A DNA stretch of 17,831 nucleotides from DASZYF01 sp035545535 (GTDB lineage: Bacteria > Actinomycetota > Actinomycetes > Mycobacteriales > CAJCIY01): assembly GCA_035545535.1 (NCBI GenBank), contig DASZYF010000063.1, positions 1 to 17,831 on the forward strand, written 5' to 3'. Under the pieces are notes generated by a model, which was given only the letters and a program-made list of their open reading frames with translations, ran no database searches and was not told where the DNA came from. Below, one piece after another: positions 6,636 through 13,911 of the stretch (position 1 is its first letter; the number at the start of each line of letters is the position of its first letter). The position numbers and the translations under genes were made by a program.

Positions 6636-8198
6636 ATGGACGAGCAACCGCTGCGCCCCGAGCTGCACGAGCTGCAGGTGCGCCAGCACGTGCTCTCCGA
6701 CGCCGGACGGCCCGACGCCGTGGCGAAGCGGCACGGCAGCGGTCGGCGCACGGCACGCGAGAACCTCGAGGAGCTGCTCGATCCCGGCTCGTGGGTGGAG
6801 TACGGCGGGTTCGCCATCGCCGCGCAGCGCGCTCGCCGCTCGATGGAGGAGCTCATCAACGCCACGCAGGCCGACGGCATCATCGCGGGCATCGGCCGCG
6901 CGAACACTGCCGTCGTCGGTGAGGAGCAGGCGGGCTGCGCCGCGCTGTCCTACGACTACATGGTGCTGGCCGGCAGCCAGGGCATGACCGGCCACCGCAA
7001 GACCGACCGCATGTTCGAGCTCATCGAAAGGATGCGCCTGCCGGTGGTGCTGTTCGCCGAGGGCGGCGGCGGCCGGCCGGGCGACACCGACCACGCGATG
7101 GTCGGCGGGCTCGACATCATGACCTTCTCGCTCTTCGCGCGGCTGTCCGGGGTGGTGCCGCGCATCGGCATCGCCGGCGGCTACTGCTTCGCCGGCAACG
7201 CCGCGCTGTTCGGCCTGTGCGACATCACCATCGCCACCGAAGGCTCGAGCATCGGCATGGGCGGCCCGCCGATGATCGAAGGCGGCGGCCTCGGTGTCGT
7301 GTCGCCCGACGACGTCGGCCCGGTCTCCATGCACGAGAGGACCGGGGCCATCGACCTGCTCGCCCGCGACGACACGCACGCGACCGAGCTCGCGCGCCGG
7401 GCTCTGGCGTACTTCCAGGGCCGCGCGCACGACTGGAGCTGCGCGGACCAGACGGCGCTGCGCGACGTCGTGCCCGAGAACCGGCGCCGCGCCTACGAGG
7501 TGCGCAGGGCGGTCGAGCTCGTCGCCGACACCGGCTCGGTGCTCGAGCTCCGCCCGCGCTTCGGCCGCGGTGTGGTGACCGCGCTTGCGCGCCTCGAAGG
7601 CCGACCCGTGGGCATCATCGCCAACAACCCGATGCACCTGGCCGGCGCGATCACCAGCGACGTCGCCGACAAGAGCGCGCGGTTCCTGCAGCTCTGCGAC
7701 GCGTTCGGCCTGCCGGTGCTCGCGCTCGTCGACACCCCGGGCATCATGGTCGGCCCGGACGCCGAGAAGACCGCGCTCGTCCGGCACTCCGCGCGCCTGT
7801 TCAACGTGGGCGCCAACCTGCGCGTGCCGCTGTTCGCGGTGATCCTGCGCAAGGGCTACGGGCTCGGCGCGATGGCGATGACCGGCGGCAGCTTCCACGC
7901 CGCGCTGGGCACCGTCGCCTGGCCCACCGGCGAGGTCGGTGGCATGAACCTCGAAGGCGCGGTGCGGCTGGGCCTGCGCCGCGAGCTCGCAGCCATCGAG
8001 GACGAGGACGAGCGGCAGCGCGTGTACGAGGCCGCGGTCGCCGGCGCCTACGCGACGGGGAAGGCGCTGTCGGCGGCGACGTACTTCGAGATCGACGACG
8101 TGATCGACCCCGCCGAGACCCGCGCCCGCGCCGTCGCGACGCTGTTCGCGTCGCGCGGTCCCGGCCCCACCGAGCGGCGACTCGTCGACCCATGGTGA
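6636..8198 (+). CDS. Acyl-CoA carboxylase, carboxyltransferase (beta) subunit
   Basis: The product has 520 residues, the full length of PccB/AccD-type beta subunits. It carries two crotonase-like lobes: an N-terminal lobe with RHGSGRRTARENLEELLDPG near 34-53 and YCFAGNAALFG near 186-196, and a C-terminal lobe with GIIANNPMHLAGAI, the DTPGIMVG loop and RKGYGLGAMAM. These bind the acyl-CoA and the carboxybiotin. The enzyme moves CO2 from biotin to an acyl-CoA such as propionyl-, acetyl- or a branched acyl-CoA. No biotin carboxylase or BCCP lies in the window, so the alpha subunit must be encoded elsewhere. It starts one base after the thioesterase stop. Substrate specificity is not resolved from sequence alone. 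Confidence 0.92.
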   Translation: MDEQPLRPELHELQVRQHVLSDAGRPDAVAKRHGSGRRTARENLEELLDPGSWVEYGGFAIAAQRARRSMEELINATQADGIIAGIGRANTAVVGEEQAGCAALSYDYMVLAGSQGMTGHRKTDRMFELIERMRLPVVLFAEGGGGRPGDTDHAMVGGLDIMTFSLFARLSGVVPRIGIAGGYCFAGNAALFGLCDITIATEGSSIGMGGPPMIEGGGLGVVSPDDVGPVSMHERTGAIDLLARDDTHATELARRALAYFQGRAHDWSCADQTALRDVVPENRRRAYEVRRAVELVADTGSVLELRPRFGRGVVTALARLEGRPVGIIANNPMHLAGAITSDVADKSARFLQLCDAFGLPVLALVDTPGIMVGPDAEKTALVRHSARLFNVGANLRVPLFAVILRKGYGLGAMAMTGGSFHAALGTVAWPTGEVGGMNLEGAVRLGLRRELAAIEDEDERQRVYEAAVAGAYATGKALSAATYFEIDDVIDPAETRARAVATLFASRGPGPTERRLVDPW

Positions 8199-8234
8199 CC
8201 GGGCCCGCTCGCAGGCTCCCGGCGCCCACGTGAC

Positions 8235-8240
8235 TACGGT
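8235..8240 (+). promoter_or_regulatory. -10 element of a likely leaderless promoter (acyl-CoA dehydrogenase)
   Basis: TACGGT lies eight bases before the ATG at 8249, with an in-frame TGA at 8231 directly upstream and no good Shine-Dalgarno sequence. A transcript starting at or next to the ATG is likely. No -35 is visible. Confidence 0.35.
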
Positions 8241-8248
8241 GGCCCTCC

Positions 8249-9403
8249 ATGGACGCCGCTGACTTCGACGCGATCCTCTCCGCAGTCCGCGACTTCGTGC
8301 GCGAGCGGGTCATGCCCCGCGAGGACGAGATCGAGGAGACCGACGCCTTCCCCGACGACCTGCGCGAGCAGGTCGCCGCGATGGGGCTGTTCGGCTTCGC
8401 GATCCCGGAGGAGCACGGCGGTCTCGGCTGCACCGTCGAGGAGCAGGTCCGCATCGTCATGGAGCTCGGCTACACCTCGCCCGCGCTGCGCTCGCTCGTC
8501 GGCACGAACAACGGCATCGCCGGGCACGTGCTCATCGAGGGCGGCACCGAGGAGCAGAAGAAGGAGTGGCTGCCCAAGCTCGCGTCGGGAGAGGTGCTGG
8601 CCGCGTTCGGTCTGTCCGAGCCCGACGCCGGGTCCGACCCGTCGACGCTGACCACCAAGGCGGTCCGCGACGGCGACGAGTGGGTCATCACCGGCACCAA
8701 GCGCTACATCACCAACTCGGTCAACGGCGACGCGATCTTCGTGTTCGCGCGTACCGACCCGGACGCACCACCGGCGCGCGGCATCGCCAACCTCATCGTC
8801 CCGGCCGGCACGCCCGGTCTCACCATCGGCCCCAAGGACAAGAAGATGGGCCAGGCCGGCGCGTGGAGCGCCGACGTGATCCTCGACGGCGCCCGTGTCC
8901 CGCACACCAACCTCATCGGCGGCGACGCCGGCGTGACCACCGGCTTCGGCACCGCGATGCGCTGCCTGGCGCACGGTCGGCTGCACATCGCGGCGCTGTC
9001 GGTCGGCATCGCGCAGCGCGCCACCGACGAGATGGTCGCGTGGGCGCAGAACCGGGTGCAGGGCGGCAAGCCCATCGGGCAGCACCAGCTCGTGCAGGGG
9101 CTGATCGCCGACAGCGTCACCGAGCTGCACGCCGGTCGCGCGCTGGTGCTCGACGCCGCCCGCCGGTACGACCGCGGCGAGGACGTGCGCATGGGGCCGG
9201 CGACCGCGAAGTACTTCTGCAGCGAGATGGCCGGCCGGGTCACCGACCGCGCCGTGCAGGTGCACGGCGGCGCCGGCTACATCCGCGGGGTCCCCGCCGA
9301 GCGCTTCTACCGCCACGCCCGGCTGCTCCGGATCTACGAGGGCACGTCCCAGATCCAGCAGACCATCATCGCCAAGACCGTCCTGGGCGACGCCGCCCGC
9401 TAA
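8249..9403 (+). CDS. Acyl-CoA dehydrogenase
   Basis: The product is 384 residues, standard for the soluble FAD-dependent family. An N-terminal helical domain contains GLFGFAIPEEHGGLG (45-59), a middle beta domain has the AFGLSEPDAGSD signature (near 120-131) and VITGTKRYITN (147-157), and a C-terminal helical domain carries QVHGGAGYIRG followed by RIYEGTSQIQ. Glu364 in YEGTSQ is at the catalytic base position of the medium/short-chain enzymes. It oxidises an acyl-CoA to the trans-2-enoyl-CoA and passes electrons to ETF. ATG is the first possible start. It lies 50 bp after the carboxyltransferase gene in the same direction. Its TAA shares three bases with the TAG of the convergent thiolase gene in the sequence CTAA. 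Confidence 0.95.
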   Translation: MDAADFDAILSAVRDFVRERVMPREDEIEETDAFPDDLREQVAAMGLFGFAIPEEHGGLGCTVEEQVRIVMELGYTSPALRSLVGTNNGIAGHVLIEGGTEEQKKEWLPKLASGEVLAAFGLSEPDAGSDPSTLTTKAVRDGDEWVITGTKRYITNSVNGDAIFVFARTDPDAPPARGIANLIVPAGTPGLTIGPKDKKMGQAGAWSADVILDGARVPHTNLIGGDAGVTTGFGTAMRCLAHGRLHIAALSVGIAQRATDEMVAWAQNRVQGGKPIGQHQLVQGLIADSVTELHAGRALVLDAARRYDRGEDVRMGPATAKYFCSEMAGRVTDRAVQVHGGAGYIRGVPAERFYRHARLLRIYEGTSQIQQTIIAKTVLGDAAR

Positions 9404-10590
9404 CCCAGCTCGGTGCCGACGACGCTCACGAACGCGACGCTCTCACCGGGGCCGCCACCGAGGTTGTGCGTGAGCGCGAGCCCGCGGTCGGCCGTCTTCA
9501 CCTGACGCTCGCCCGCCTCGCCGCGCAGCTGCGTCCAGCACTCGAACAGCATCCGCAGGCCGCTGGCGCCCACCGGGTGGCCGAAGCTCTTGAGGCCGCC
9601 GTCGGGGTTGATCGGCAGGTCGCCGTCGCGGTCGAACGCGCCCGCGAGGACCTCCTTGCACGCGGTGCCGCGCGCGGCGAAGCCGAGGTCTTCCATGAGC
9701 ACGATCTCGGTGGGCGTGAAGCAGTCGTGCACCTCCGCGAGCGCGAGCTGTGAGCGCGGATCGGTGATGCCGGCCTGCGCGTACGCGTCCTCCGCGCAGC
9801 GCACCGTCTCCGGGAACGACGTGTAGTCGTAGGTGTCGTCGTTCTGCCCGGCCGCGTAGCCCGCGGCCAGCGACAGCGCCTTCACGTACAGCGGCTTGTC
9901 GGTGTACTTGTGCGCGTCCTCGGCCCGGACCACGATCGCGGCGGCCGCGCCGTCGGCGACGCCGGAGCAGTCGAAGACTCCGAGCTGACCGGCGATGTTC
10001 GCGGCCTTCTCGATGGTCTCCTTCGAGACCTCCTTCTTGAACTGCGCGCGGGAGTTGAGCGCACCGTTCGCGTGGTTCTTCCACGCCACGTGCGTCATCG
10101 CGGCCCGGAAGGTGTCGGCGTCGACGCCGTACTTCGCCTGGTAGGCGGGCGCGAGGAAGGAGAAGTTCGCCGGCGCCGAGGTGCCGGCCCGGGTGCCGTC
10201 GTCCTGCGGCTTCACCGAGATGAGCCCCGCGTAGCCGGTGTCCTTGAGCTTCTCGGCGCCGACGGCCATCGCGACGTCGACCGCACCGGCGGCGACCGCG
10301 TAGCACGCGTTGCGGAACGCGTCGGAGCCGGTGGCGCACATGTTCTCGACGCGCGTGACCGGCTTGTTGTCCAGGCGCAGCGGGCGCGACAACGTGAGGC
10401 CGCTGACGCCGGACGCGTAGACACCCATCCAGTACGCGTCGATGTCGTCCGGCCCGAGCCCGGCGCTCTGCCAGGTCTCGGTGACGGCGTCGACGATGAG
10501 GTCGTCGAGGCTCTTGTCGAACCGCTCGCCGAACGGCGTGCAGCCGATGCCGACGATCGCGACCTTGTCCTTGAGCGAGTGGATCGCCAT
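9400..10590 (-). CDS. Thiolase / lipid-transfer-type acetyl-CoA acetyltransferase (partner of HMGCS-DUF35 fusion)
   Basis: This is a 396-residue protein of the SCP2/ltp thiolase branch. The nucleophile is Cys85 in NMCATGSDAF. The HDCF motif (288-291), typical of SCP2-type thiolases in place of NEAF, and GHPVGASG (His338) are present. The C-terminal loop reads HNLGGGPGES (375-384) with no cysteine at the usual second active-site position. With Cys85 kept, thiolytic or condensing chemistry is more likely than the aldolase chemistry of Ltp2-like steroid enzymes. Its ATG overlaps the TGA of the HMGCS/DUF35 fusion by one base (TGATG), implying coupled translation and probably a shared complex, as DUF35 proteins commonly pair with such thiolases. 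The 3' end overlaps the stop of the acyl-CoA dehydrogenase. Confidence 0.92.
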   Translation of the reverse strand: MAIHSLKDKVAIVGIGCTPFGERFDKSLDDLIVDAVTETWQSAGLGPDDIDAYWMGVYASGVSGLTLSRPLRLDNKPVTRVENMCATGSDAFRNACYAVAAGAVDVAMAVGAEKLKDTGYAGLISVKPQDDGTRAGTSAPANFSFLAPAYQAKYGVDADTFRAAMTHVAWKNHANGALNSRAQFKKEVSKETIEKAANIAGQLGVFDCSGVADGAAAAIVVRAEDAHKYTDKPLYVKALSLAAGYAAGQNDDTYDYTSFPETVRCAEDAYAQAGITDPRSQLALAEVHDCFTPTEIVLMEDLGFAARGTACKEVLAGAFDRDGDLPINPDGGLKSFGHPVGASGLRMLFECWTQLRGEAGERQVKTADRGLALTHNLGGGPGESVAFVSVVGTELG

Positions 10591-11993
10591 CAGGCAGACA
10601 CCTCCGCAGTGCTGACGGGACGGGCCTTCCAGAAGTAGTTGTGGATCCCTTCCATCGTGAGCAGACGACGGAAGGTGAGCTGCACGACCTGACCGACCTT
10701 CACCGCGGCGGGGTCGACGTCGGTCAGCTCGATCTGCACGCGGCCGCCGACCTCGAGGTCGAGCACCGCGCAGACGAGGGGCGGGCTGGGCGAGAACGCC
10801 AGCCGGTCGACCGTGTAGGTGACGATCGTCGCCTTGAGGCCGGCGCCGGAGATGGGATCGAACTGGTCGACCGCGCGGCAGCGCAGGCACACGCGCGGCA
10901 GCGGGAACTGGATGGTCCCGCAGGCGCGGCAGGTTCCCCCGGAGAACGCGAACTTGTAGTCGGCGTTGCGTCCGGCGTACGGCGCCGACGGGCGCACCGG
11001 GTCCGGGCGGCGCGGCGGCTCACGGTCGAGCAGGCCGCGCCACAGCAGGTACGTCGGGTAGAGCAGCGGGCGCGTCGCGGCCAGGCCGTCGCGCAGCGAG
11101 GTGCCGCGCGCTCCCGGCAGCCGCTCGGTGGTGCGGAACAGGAACGCGTCGGCGCCGTCGGCGAGCGACAGGAGCAGCAGCAGCTGGTTCGGGCCCGCCT
11201 TGTCGAGCAGGTCGGCCAGGACGAGCCCGACGTGCGCCGCGCCCGCGTTGCCGACGAGGTCGAGCAGGTCGGTCGAATCACCGGTGGCTCCGGTCTGCTT
11301 CGCAAGCGATCCGGCGACGACCTTCACCGCGCGCAGGTTCGGGCCCGCGACGCCGACCGCGTCGACGTCGCCGGGCGCGAGGTTCGCGGCCTTGAGCACG
11401 TCGGCCACCGCGTGGTCGGCGAGCTTCACGTACTCGCCCTCGCCGAACCGCTCCTCCCAGGTGCGCGAGCCGGTCTCCCCCGGGATGCGCCACCGGTCGA
11501 GGAACTCCTCCGAGACCGATGCCGTGGCGACGAGCTCCGCGACGACGTCGGTGTCACCGAACACGAACGCGGCGGCCGCGTCACCGGACGTGCGCTCGTC
11601 CGCGCCGCCGGCGAGCCCGCCGCGGATGTCCGACAGCGCCGCGACGCCGCTGGTCTTGGCGGCGGCGAGCAGCGCAGCGGCGCCGGAGCGCACGGACGCG
11701 CCGAGGTCGAACGCGCCGACCGAGCCGGGCAGGCCGAGCGCGGCGTGCACCGTGGTCGCGTTGGTCTTGTCGACGTAGGCGGGGTCGGTGGTCGCGAACC
11801 ACACCGCGTCGGGCGATCCGGTCGCCATGAGCAGCGCCGGCCGCACCGCCTCGACGGCCATCGAGGTGGTGTCCTCGTCGTAGCCGGCGACCGCGCGGGC
11901 GCCCTTGGCCTTCTCGCCGACCGCCGCGGCCGCCTCGCCCCGGTCGAGCCGGTAGCAGGGGACGTAGGTCGCGTACCCGGTGATACCCGGCAC
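10590..11993 (-). CDS. HMG-CoA-synthase-like domain fused to zinc ribbon and OB-fold (DUF35)
   Basis: The product has 467 residues. Residues 1-320 resemble archaeal-type HMG-CoA synthase: GITGYATYVPCYRL (3-16), a GYDEDTTSMAVEA block (37-49) and the TDPAYVDKTNAT block (69-80). Residues 350-455 are a DUF35 unit with a zinc ribbon (C355, C358, C369, C372) and an OB fold ending in GIHNYFWKARP. By alignment from memory to archaeal synthases, the catalytic Cys is Val101 (GASVRSG) and the His of the HQPN motif is Ala216 (VAGPN), so ordinary HMG-CoA synthesis is unlikely. It may be a scaffold or CoA channel for the coupled thiolase. The start is GTG at 11993, preceded by AGGAGG five bases away; the open frame extends further upstream without similarity. 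Confidence 0.87.
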   Translation of the reverse strand: MPGITGYATYVPCYRLDRGEAAAAVGEKAKGARAVAGYDEDTTSMAVEAVRPALLMATGSPDAVWFATTDPAYVDKTNATTVHAALGLPGSVGAFDLGASVRSGAAALLAAAKTSGVAALSDIRGGLAGGADERTSGDAAAAFVFGDTDVVAELVATASVSEEFLDRWRIPGETGSRTWEERFGEGEYVKLADHAVADVLKAANLAPGDVDAVGVAGPNLRAVKVVAGSLAKQTGATGDSTDLLDLVGNAGAAHVGLVLADLLDKAGPNQLLLLLSLADGADAFLFRTTERLPGARGTSLRDGLAATRPLLYPTYLLWRGLLDREPPRRPDPVRPSAPYAGRNADYKFAFSGGTCRACGTIQFPLPRVCLRCRAVDQFDPISGAGLKATIVTYTVDRLAFSPSPPLVCAVLDLEVGGRVQIELTDVDPAAVKVGQVVQLTFRRLLTMEGIHNYFWKARPVSTAEVSA

Positions 11994-12029
11994 CCGGGCC
12001 TCCTTCTGTGACACCGATGTCAGGAAGCC

Positions 12030-12057
12030 AGGGTAGGGCGGGCGCGATACCCGGCAA
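12030..12057 (-). promoter_or_regulatory. Candidate promoter for the HMGCS-DUF35/thiolase operon
   Basis: On the minus strand TTGCCG (12057-12052) is followed after 16 bases by TACCCT (12035-12030), a fair match to housekeeping -35 and -10 elements. A start near 12023 would give a leader of about 30 bases carrying the AGGAGG site. It lies in the 163-bp divergent region (11994-12156) shared with the DUF35/thiolase operon. I found no convincing promoter for the plus-strand side and no clear operator. Confidence 0.35.
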
Positions 12058-12156
12058 GCGGCTCTGTGATCGCCGCCACGCACGCGGCCCAGCGCGGCCA
12101 GCTTGGCTCCATCATGTAACGGATTCCCGCACCGGCGCGGGGGCCGAGGAGGCAAC

Positions 12157-12552
12157 GTGGCTGCACAGATCCCGCTCGTCGACTACCTCGTCCTCGGAGA
12201 CGATCCCCACCTCGTCGCCCACGAGTGCACGGACTGCGGCGCCCGGTTCTTCGACCGGCGCAACGCGTGCGCGTCCTGCGGCGGCGATGCGTTCAAGGAC
12301 GGCGTCCGCATCGCCACCGAGGGCGAGCTGGAGACGTTCACGATCGTCGGCTTCGCCGCGAAGGGTGTGCCGGTCCCGTTCGTCGCCGGCATCGTCGACT
12401 GCGACGGCACCACCGTGCGCGGCAACATCATCAACACGCCACCCTCGCCCGAGAGCATCCGGACGGGCATGAAGGTGAAGCTCGCGACGTTCATCGCGGG
12501 TACCGACTCCGAGGGCACCGAGGCCGTGGGCTACGGCTTCGAGCCCGCCTGA
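12157..12552 (+). CDS. DUF35 zinc-ribbon/OB-fold protein (thiolase partner)
   Basis: The product has 131 residues. It has an N-terminal helix, a rubredoxin-like zinc ribbon with C24-x2-C27 and C38-x2-C41 (AHECTDCGARF and ACASCGG), and an OB fold (about 50-131) with ETFTIVGFAAKGVPVPFVAG. This is the standard stand-alone DUF35 layout; these proteins form complexes with thiolase-fold partners and are thought to shuttle or hold the acyl-CoA. The GTG start at 12157 is set by GAGGAGG four bases upstream and removes an unconserved 18-residue extension. The thiolase gene follows 25 bp later. It is the free-standing counterpart of the DUF35 domain fused in the divergent operon. Confidence 0.92.
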   Translation: MAAQIPLVDYLVLGDDPHLVAHECTDCGARFFDRRNACASCGGDAFKDGVRIATEGELETFTIVGFAAKGVPVPFVAGIVDCDGTTVRGNIINTPPSPESIRTGMKVKLATFIAGTDSEGTEAVGYGFEPA

Positions 12553-12577
12553 GACCCCGCGACCAGAGGAGAACGCA

Positions 12578-13783
12578 ATGGCTGAAGACGTCTGGATCCT
12601 CGGGATCACGATGAGCAAGTTCGGGAAGCACCCCGACAAGGACGTGATCGACCTCGGCGCCGAAGCGGCGCGCGCGGCCCTCAAGGACGCGGGAGTGTCC
12701 ATCAAGGACATGGGCGTCATCGCCGCGGGCAACCTGATGAACGCGGGCGCGCCCACCGCACAGCTGATCCAGAAGCAGATCGGGCAGACCGGCATCCCCG
12801 CCTACAACGTCGGCAACGCCTGCGCCACCGGCGCAAGCGCTCTGCGCATCGCCATCATGTCGGTGAAGTCGGGCGAGTCGGACTTCGGTCTGGCGGTCGG
12901 CGTCGAGAAGCTCTCCGGCGCAGGCCTTCTCACCGGCAACATGGCTGCCAAGGAAGGCGCGACGTTCGAGCCCAAGGGCCGCTTCGGTGAGGTGCTGCCG
13001 CTCGACGGGCGCATCGGCACCGAGACCATGCCCGGCGTGTTCGCGCAGATCGGGCAGAAGTACGGCCACACCTACGGCGTGGACACGAGCTTCGAGCTGT
13101 TCGCGAAGATCGCCGAGAAGAACCACGCGCACTCGACGCTGAACCCGCTGGCGACCTACCAGAAGCGGTTCACGCTCGAAGAGATCATGAACGAGCCGAT
13201 GATCGCCTACCCGAACACGCGCGCGATGTGCTCGGCCAACTGCGACGGGGCCGCCGCTGCGGTCGTCGTGTCCGACAGCAAGCTCAAGACGCTGTCCAAG
13301 GAGCAGCAGCGCCGCGCGGTGAAGATCAGCGCCTCGATCCTCACGAGCGACCCGTGGGAGGAGGCCTGCCAGGTGCTGCCCGACGTCAGCACGCTGACGA
13401 AGGCGGCCGCCCGGCAGGCCTACGAGCAGGCCGGCGTCGGCCCGCAGGACCTCGACCTCGTCGAGCTGCACGACTGCTTCGCCACCGCCGAGCTCGTGCA
13501 CTACGACAACCTGCTGCTCTGCGAGGAGGGCGGCGCGGTCGACTTCTTCGACAGCGGCGCCACCTGGCGGGACGGCACGACCCCGGTCAACGTCTCGGGC
13601 GGTCTCGAGAGCAAGGGGCACCCGGTCTCGGCCACCGGCATCGCGAACATCTGGGAGGTCGCCCACCACCTCCGCGGTGAGGCGGGCGACCGCCAGATCG
13701 AGGGCGCCAAGGTCGGCCTCGCGCACGTCATCGGTCTCGGCTCGGCGTGCGGCATCCACATCCTGGAGAAGTCGGCGGCCTGA
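12578..13783 (+). CDS. Thiolase / lipid-transfer-type acetyl-CoA acetyltransferase (partner of DUF35 protein)
   Basis: This is a 401-residue SCP2/ltp-type thiolase. Cys82 in NACATGAS is the nucleophile. HDCF is at 298-301 and GHPVSATG gives His348. The C-terminal loop IGLGSACGIHIL supplies Cys391, which the other thiolase in the window lacks, so the two are paralogues with different active sites and probably different substrates. The likely reaction is thiolytic cleavage or condensation of 3-ketoacyl-CoA, with the DUF35 product as partner. The ATG is preceded by AGAGGAG at a good distance, and the gene follows the DUF35 gene by 25 bp. A strong hairpin 18 bases after its stop ends the operon. 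Confidence 0.93.
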   Translation: MAEDVWILGITMSKFGKHPDKDVIDLGAEAARAALKDAGVSIKDMGVIAAGNLMNAGAPTAQLIQKQIGQTGIPAYNVGNACATGASALRIAIMSVKSGESDFGLAVGVEKLSGAGLLTGNMAAKEGATFEPKGRFGEVLPLDGRIGTETMPGVFAQIGQKYGHTYGVDTSFELFAKIAEKNHAHSTLNPLATYQKRFTLEEIMNEPMIAYPNTRAMCSANCDGAAAAVVVSDSKLKTLSKEQQRRAVKISASILTSDPWEEACQVLPDVSTLTKAAARQAYEQAGVGPQDLDLVELHDCFATAELVHYDNLLLCEEGGAVDFFDSGATWRDGTTPVNVSGGLESKGHPVSATGIANIWEVAHHLRGEAGDRQIEGAKVGLAHVIGLGSACGIHILEKSAA

Positions 13784-13801
13784 TCCGGCAAGGCCCACGA
13801 T

Positions 13802-13828
13802 GCGCCCTCCCGCCCTGCGGGAGGGCGC
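13802..13828 (+). terminator. Strong hairpin terminator after the DUF35/thiolase operon
   Basis: A perfect 12-bp inverted repeat, GCGCCCTCCCGC (13802-13813) with GCGGGAGGGCGC (13817-13828), around loop CCT. It follows the thiolase stop by 18 bases. The T-run is poor (TTCGT), as usual for GC-rich actinobacteria. Confidence 0.75.
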
Positions 13829-13837
13829 TTCGTCATC

Positions 13838-13864
13838 TGTCGATCCCGAGGGCGCCCGTTCGTC
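13838..13864 (+). promoter_or_regulatory. Candidate ECF42-type promoter
   Basis: TGTCGA (13838-13843) is followed after 17 bases by CGTC (13861-13864). As I recall, ECF42 sigma factors of Streptomyces recognise TGTCGA at -35 and CGA/TC at -10. The element sits about 50 bases before the DGPF gene, which leads an operon encoding such a sigma factor, so autoregulation is likely. The motif is seen; the assignment rests on recalled literature. Confidence 0.55.
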
Positions 13865-13911
13865 GTCATGATGTGAGGCCCGGGAGGCGGGCCGCGACGA
13901 AGGGACATCCG

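Noticed and set aside
11994..12155. N-terminal extension of the HMGCS-DUF35 fusion
   Set aside because: A GTG at 11993 has an ideal AGGAGG five bases away and begins the GITGYATYVP motif. The extension is unconserved Arg/Pro-rich sequence in the promoter region.
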